Below, piece after piece: positions 59,724 to 64,000 of a stretch of DNA of 64,000 nt. The notes beneath the pieces were generated by a model, which was not told the DNA's origin, searched no databases, and worked only from the letters and a program-made list of their open reading frames with translations. How positions within the stretch are numbered: position 1 is the stretch's first letter; each line of letters starts with the position of its first letter. The position numbers and the translations under genes are program-made. The stretch covers positions 66,252 to 130,251 of the forward strand of contig JAHLWZ010000423.1 in NCBI GenBank assembly GCA_020536535.1. The letters run 5' to 3'. The DNA comes from Pelomyxa schiedti. Taxonomy: Eukaryota > Evosea > Pelobiontida > Pelomyxidae.

Positions 59724-60706
59724 ATGGCAGCCGCGGCGATTACATCTACACCCACGACTACGAGCACCAGCACGAGCACGAGCACGAGCACGAGCGCCAA
59801 GAATGGTGGGGTGAGTCAGGGGCCAGATGTAATGATGACAGAAGAAAGAACTGGCAGACAACGGTGTGTTGTTGATTTTAGGCGTTACTTCCTTGCTTAC
59901 TTACAAACCTTAAAAACCCAAGAAAAGGGTGCCTGTGCTACGTGTGTGGAGGTATTTCTTCTTTACTTTTATTTTCCCCCTGTTGGTGGTTTTCAATCCT
60001 ACTCGATGTTAGTGTCGCTCGTGATGAAGGAGTCTGACTTGCAATTCGTGTGACAATAAGGTTTTGGCCATTTGAAGTGTAATATGTGCGAGGGATGCTC
60101 CGGACTTGGCCACACGAAACCAGAATGTTCAAATCAAACAACTCCGACTTGCAGTGAGTGCGGCATTCCTGGCCACCTTTCCCAGTATGACTCTTTTTCT
60201 ATTGTCTTAATTAGGACTTTCAACTAAACATACCTAACTTGCAGAAATTGTGTTATATTTCGTTCCGTACAAAGCCCTGTTACAGAAATGTTAGACCTCA
60301 GCGCAATCCGAAGAGAATACATGCATCGCCAATCTCCCGGATCCCAACAGATTCCGCCTCGTTCTGTTTTAGCCCAAGCTTCCACCACGGTACCCAATGT
60401 CCTCCAACAAGCGGGTTATGGAGATGGTGGCGCCAGAGGCAGCCGGAGTAAAGGCACCAACAGGGGTGAACAGGTTTGCTTCAGCTGTGGACAACCTGGC
60501 CACCGCCAAGCTCATTGCACCTCCACCGCCGCACCGTTTTGTTACCACTGCGGTCAGTTTGGTCACGTTCCCCGCGCGTGTGATGTATGTCATGTATGCA
60601 AAAACCGAGGACACTATGCCGCAGTAAGCTTCCTTCTTTGTTACCTCTTGCTAAAAAATGGAAAACAAAAACCACAAAGGAATGTCCTGCCAGGTCATCC
60701 CATTGA
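59724..60706 (+). CDS. CCHC zinc-knuckle protein, CNBP/Gis2-like
   Basis: ATG 59724. The N-terminus is Ala then a Ser/Thr repeat (STSTSTSTST, coded by a CACGAG repeat on the plus strand). After GRQRCVVDFRRYFLAYLQTL come zinc knuckles across short introns: CATC...GFGHLKC, CEGCSGLGHTKPEC, CSECGIPGHLSQNC (split by an intron), CFSCGQPGHRQAHC, CYHCGQFGHVPRAC and CHVCKNRGHYAAEC. The last is completed by splicing to the acceptor at about 60680, which gives a stop at 60706. Five knuckles follow C-x2-C-x4-H-x4-C exactly; the first is one residue out and depends on the splice choice. CNBP/Gis2/Byr3 proteins bind single-stranded RNA/DNA and act in translation control. The middle part LSAIRREYMHRQSPGSQQIP is family-unspecific. 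Confidence 0.85.
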
Positions 60707-60785
60707 CATTCTTTGTGAAAAGGAAAAAAAAACCAAAAGTGGTGTACATTTTGTAGTGAGGATTCTCTTTTTGTTATTTTTATTT

Positions 60786-62510
60786 CTATGAATGATCCTG
60801 GCCGTCTGGCATGTCGCTGTCCTTTTTATTCTGGTCTTTTTTGTCTTGTGGGGCAGTGTCATTTTGTTGTTGCTTTTGTAGAGATGCTATTACTTCCTGA
60901 ATTTGGGGATCACTGGGGTCAACACCAGGCAAGGAGGCAAGGAGGGAGTTGACATCTTGGGGGAGCTCAAGGCCCGTCTGATTCCCCTGTGACACTAGTA
61001 AGTATTTCATCGAGAATCGTGCAATACACACTTGGTTGGGTTGCTGGTTTGGCTGTGTTTGAGTCGGCTCCTGAGAGAAAAGTGAAACATCCTCGCCAAG
61101 TGATAATTTCATTGCCAGTATCTCATCGTCGTTCATATCCTCTGGTGGAGGCACGGATGTTGTTGGTGGGGCTTGTGTTAATGCCTACTAGGGGTAAGTG
61201 AAATCTCAAATGGCAAATAGGTACTGGGTTTTGTTGGGTTGAGGCATTAAAATCGGCTCTTGATAAAAGCATAGCTTGTCTTAGCTCCTCGTCATCATCT
61301 TCAGAATCTTGAGGTACAGGGGGAGGAGGAGCTGCCGCTACAGGCAACATATGAGAAAGTTTCTGCGAAATCTAGTGTTACACACGTTTTTGTGAGGCTG
61401 GGGCAGCACGTTCCATGTCTCGCTGATAATCTAATAGTGATTCTCTTAAGGCCTGCAAAAATTTAAGTGACAACGGGGTAAAAGGGGAAATGGAAACCTC
61501 AGCAAATTCAGGATCATTGTTAGCATCAACTGCCATCGAAGGTGCCTCCCCAGGAACAACACCTTCGGGATGTATTATAGGTGATATGGCAAGAAGATCG
61601 GAAAGAATGTGAGGCCCAGGGGGGATTGGCACAAGGTGACTAACAACATAAGGGTATTTACTGGGAGATATTTGACACAGACCTTGCTGCTGTTCCCTCT
61701 TTATTTACGTTTTCTATAAATTTTTCAAGTTTTTCTGTGTTGGCTTCTAGTTCTCCAAAATTGACAATGTCTACACTCACGTTTGACATTCTCAGTTGCT
61801 TGGCTACCACAATAAGCTCCTTGAAGGGAAAAGGATATTAAATTTTACGTTACAATGAAGGGGGAGAACTTCAGTTGTCTGCTTTAGAGGTGAACCAACA
61901 AAGGCAACTATTCTCTGATTTTGCTCCTTTGGCATTCTGTGCCTCAGTACAAGCTTTGGTATGTGAACATAAAGGAACCAAAAATTCGTGTCGTGATTAC
62001 CACTGCAGTTTTTAGAGCAGACACGAGATCAGACGTACCAGAAACTTCAATTCCGTGCGTTGCGTTCAGCATTTTCCCAGCATCGTTTGTTAGTGAAAGG
62101 AGTACCCTGACACTGTGACATACGTAAGCAAAAAACTAATAACTATTAACAACATACCCAGATGTGCCTCCCATTGTGACAATAGCACAAGTGTTATCAT
62201 TGTGCTTGCCCGTCTTCGCACCTTAAATACGAATATTGAGTCGTCACAACGTGCTATGCGAGGAGAAAAAACCATACCACAAATGATGTTAGCGGCATCT
62301 ACCTGCGCTTCCATTCGCGACGGTGTGTAATCTCCATTTCTTGCCCACTCGGAGTTGTCCAAACTACAATGCCGTCAATCGGCCGCCATGATAGCACAGC
62401 CACAAACACGTAAATCTACGTAGATCTACTGTCGATCTACGGACGTACATAACAACAGTAGCCTCGACACTGGACTTTGCCGGTGCTTCGCCTTTGGGCT
62501 TAGCTGCCAT
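60786..62510 (-). CDS. PSMD4/RPN10: 26S proteasome ubiquitin receptor Rpn10/PSMD4
   Basis: ATG 62510. Exon 1 (MAAKPKGEAPAKSSVEATVV) splices over about 100 nt to ILDNSEWARNGDYTPSRMEA, the start of the VWA domain (compare the LESTMVCVDNSE start of Rpn10), giving a 13-residue N-terminal extension. The VWA domain continues with AQVDAANIICG, CAIVTMGG, LLSLTNDAGKMLNATHGIEV, VSVDIVNFGELEANTEKLEK and LVPIPPGPHILSDLLAISPI. Three ubiquitin-interacting motifs follow: ALRESLLDYQRDME, DDDEELRQAMLLSRADF and NDDEILAMKLSLGEDVS. The tail is Gln/Asp/Lys-rich. Rpn10 docks ubiquitinated proteins to the proteasome lid-base. Introns interrupt near each UIM. Head-to-head with the last gene of the window (307 bp between starts). 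Confidence 0.93.
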
Positions 62511-62816
62511 CGTCTTCTGTGTGATAAAACCTAATTTTTATTTTGTTGTTGACTGAATTGGAGGAAAGTGAATCAATTCATTCGAAACTGATCGACCTTT
62601 CCACTTGAGGGTTCTGCCCTCTGCTCTGGGATTGTTCCTGAGCATCTGCCAGGTACCGGGACTCGCAATCTCTCACAGATTTGTGAGATCCGCAGAGGTC
62701 GTCCTGACCTTCCGTATTTGTCGTTGTACGTTTCATCACCACTCGCAGGGAAAGATGCCACACACAGAAAAGTTTTTTTTTTCTGTGCCTTGCAGTCCGC
62801 AATAAAAATAAACAAG

Positions 62817-63956
62817 ATGACCACCGACCCGTGCAAGGCACAACATGCCGTACCAGCGACAACAACCCATCAGTTTAGATCTCAGACACTTCGGCCACTT
62901 CCCTCTGTTACAAGCGTAACAGTGTCATCAACTCCATCTGCACCTACATCTACCTCACCGCCACCCAACACGAATACTACTAGTCCTTCCAGCAGCGGTG
63001 CTGCTGAGGCTCAGCCTGCCGAAACCCCAACGTCACCATCACTGGCACGAAAATTGGTGCACGTAAAGGCAAATAGCACGAGCACCACGGTAGGGGTATC
63101 AACGGCGCGTGCGCTGCCTATGCCCCCAAAGGCTCATTCATTGTCTTCGACTTTGAGAGCCAGGCCAACACCTCCACTAACAAAACCACCAACAAGTATT
63201 TTAACAACACCCCCCATTTCTAAAATTAATAGTACAACACCAAAACCACTCACTACAAACACAACGTCATCCACTCAAAACCTGACACCATCAAATTTAA
63301 CACATTCACCAAACCCAGTCACAACAAGAGCACTACCAAATCCACAAAACTATACTCCCACGAAGTCAACCATCCCATGTTCTCCCACACCAACTTCTTC
63401 CAATTCTGGTAATACGTGTAATGCTACAACAAACCCTTCCAAGTCTTCAGCCTCAGCTGAAACCGTAGTAAATAATCCAACAGCACCTTCTTCAAACGGT
63501 GGGTGTGTGACAAGCTGTAATTCTACAACAACATCGTCATTTGTGCGATCAACAAGAACTGCTCCGGCAAGTCGTGGTTTGAGTGATTCCAAGGTACCAG
63601 CAATGGTCAGTGTACATCGCACAGCTCAATCATCACTAAGTCAGCCACAAACAAACTCCTGCAGTCCTCTTGAGGGTGATGGCAGTACCAATTTGGACTC
63701 TGCATCAAATACCAATCACACCAACAGTGAAAACCCTGATGAAAAAATGGGGGTGCCACAGAATGGAGCTGAATTGGGCAAGTCGACTGATATTTTACGA
63801 ACTTCCTCTCCTTCATTAAACCCAGAGTCACCGGATAGGCTAGATAAATCGTACATTCTATTCTCAACTGAACAAATCACTTTGCATGATCATCACACTG
63901 AAGGCAATTCTATCCCTAATAAAAATAAGTGTTGTGGAACAAAATGGATTAGTTAA
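62817..63956 (+). CDS. Ser/Thr/Pro/Asn-rich low-complexity protein, unknown
   Basis: ATG 62817 (MTTDPCKAQHAVPATTTHQF), one open exon of 379 codons ending TAA 63956. Almost the whole chain is Ser, Thr, Pro and Asn with scattered Lys/Arg. Only RKLVHVKANSTSTTVGVST and the C-terminal DKSYILFSTEQITLHDHH look like structured sequence. I do not recognise a family. No signal peptide or membrane span is seen. A further 3' exon beyond the window cannot be ruled out. The start codon follows a T-rich, splice-like tract, so a short upstream exon is also possible. Confidence 0.5.
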   Translation: MTTDPCKAQHAVPATTTHQFRSQTLRPLPSVTSVTVSSTPSAPTSTSPPPNTNTTSPSSSGAAEAQPAETPTSPSLARKLVHVKANSTSTTVGVSTARALPMPPKAHSLSSTLRARPTPPLTKPPTSILTTPPISKINSTTPKPLTTNTTSSTQNLTPSNLTHSPNPVTTRALPNPQNYTPTKSTIPCSPTPTSSNSGNTCNATTNPSKSSASAETVVNNPTAPSSNGGCVTSCNSTTTSSFVRSTRTAPASRGLSDSKVPAMVSVHRTAQSSLSQPQTNSCSPLEGDGSTNLDSASNTNHTNSENPDEKMGVPQNGAELGKSTDILRTSSPSLNPESPDRLDKSYILFSTEQITLHDHHTEGNSIPNKNKCCGTKWIS

Positions 63957-63957
63957 A

Positions 63958-63986
63958 CTAGCCACTGTCGATGGTCTAGTGGCTAG
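63958..63986. repeat. Perfect 9-bp inverted repeat directly after last stop codon
   Basis: CTAGCCACT (63958-63966) and AGTGGCTAG (63978-63986) are exact reverse complements around an 11-nt loop, one base after the TAA of the last gene. It could be an RNA hairpin in the 3' UTR. The right arm also overlaps TGGTCTAGTGG, which fits a tRNA A-box, but the window ends before a tRNA could be completed. Confidence 0.6.
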
Positions 63987-64000
63987 GTTAACATCAGAAA

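Overview
The window is nuclear DNA from a compact eukaryotic genome, most likely a free-living or parasitic protist. Evidence: at least 27 protein genes in 64 kb; most are interrupted by very short GT...AG introns (about 36-110 nt, usually 40-60), many with a ctaac/ctaat-like branch site just before the acceptor; and core eukaryotic genes are present (ubiquitin-L40, E1, Rpn10, SNW1, importin, capping protein, BET protein). The ubiquitin body carries the [13 protein letters not shown] variant common in SAR-type protists (stramenopiles, alveolates), so I lean that way, but a lineage cannot be fixed from this window. I see no rRNA gene, no CRISPR array, no mobile element and no complete tRNA gene. 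Exon joins were worked out by eye from splice signals, reading frame and family resemblance, so gene ends are firmer than internal exon edges.

Layout, left to right: WD40-MORN-VPS9 alsin-like protein (-, runs off the left edge); ZNF511-like zinc-finger protein (+); a very large EPG5-like protein (-, 9.3 kb); importin-beta family receptor (+); ubiquitin-L40 fusion with an odd ubiquitin tail (+); SNW1/Prp45 (-); ULK/Atg1-like kinase (-); PEMT/Opi3 methyltransferase (+); an SP/RS-rich domain apparently fused to a degenerate acyl-CoA synthetase (+); UBA1 E1 enzyme (+); two unrecognised proteins (+,+); RPAP3 (-); an Rpr2/Rpp21-type RNase P/MRP subunit with a giant insertion (+); a gamma-glutamyltransferase (-); an unknown helical protein (+); a four-TM protein with a proline/tyrosine-rich tail (+); an unknown protein (-); a BET bromodomain-NET protein (-); F-actin capping protein alpha (+); a multi-pass membrane protein (-); a polyQ protein (-); an HD-domain protein (-); a type I membrane protein (+); a CCHC zinc-knuckle protein (+); Rpn10/PSMD4 (-); a Ser/Thr/Pro-rich unknown (+).

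Organisation: many neighbours are head-to-head, with start codons only about 95-340 bp apart (for example 38690/38784 and 3716/3848), so shared two-way promoters are likely. There is no operon logic and no convincing multi-gene system. Ubiquitin-proteasome genes (Ub-L40, UBA1, Rpn10) and autophagy-type genes (ULK, EPG5-like) recur, but this is what a dense set of housekeeping genes would give by chance.

The points most worth a second look are the Arg74-to-Cys change in the ubiquitin of the L40 fusion, the SP/RS-rich extension joined to an acyl-CoA synthetase that has lost its nucleotide-binding motifs, the split zinc ribbon of the RNase P subunit, and several well-formed proteins I could not place in any family.
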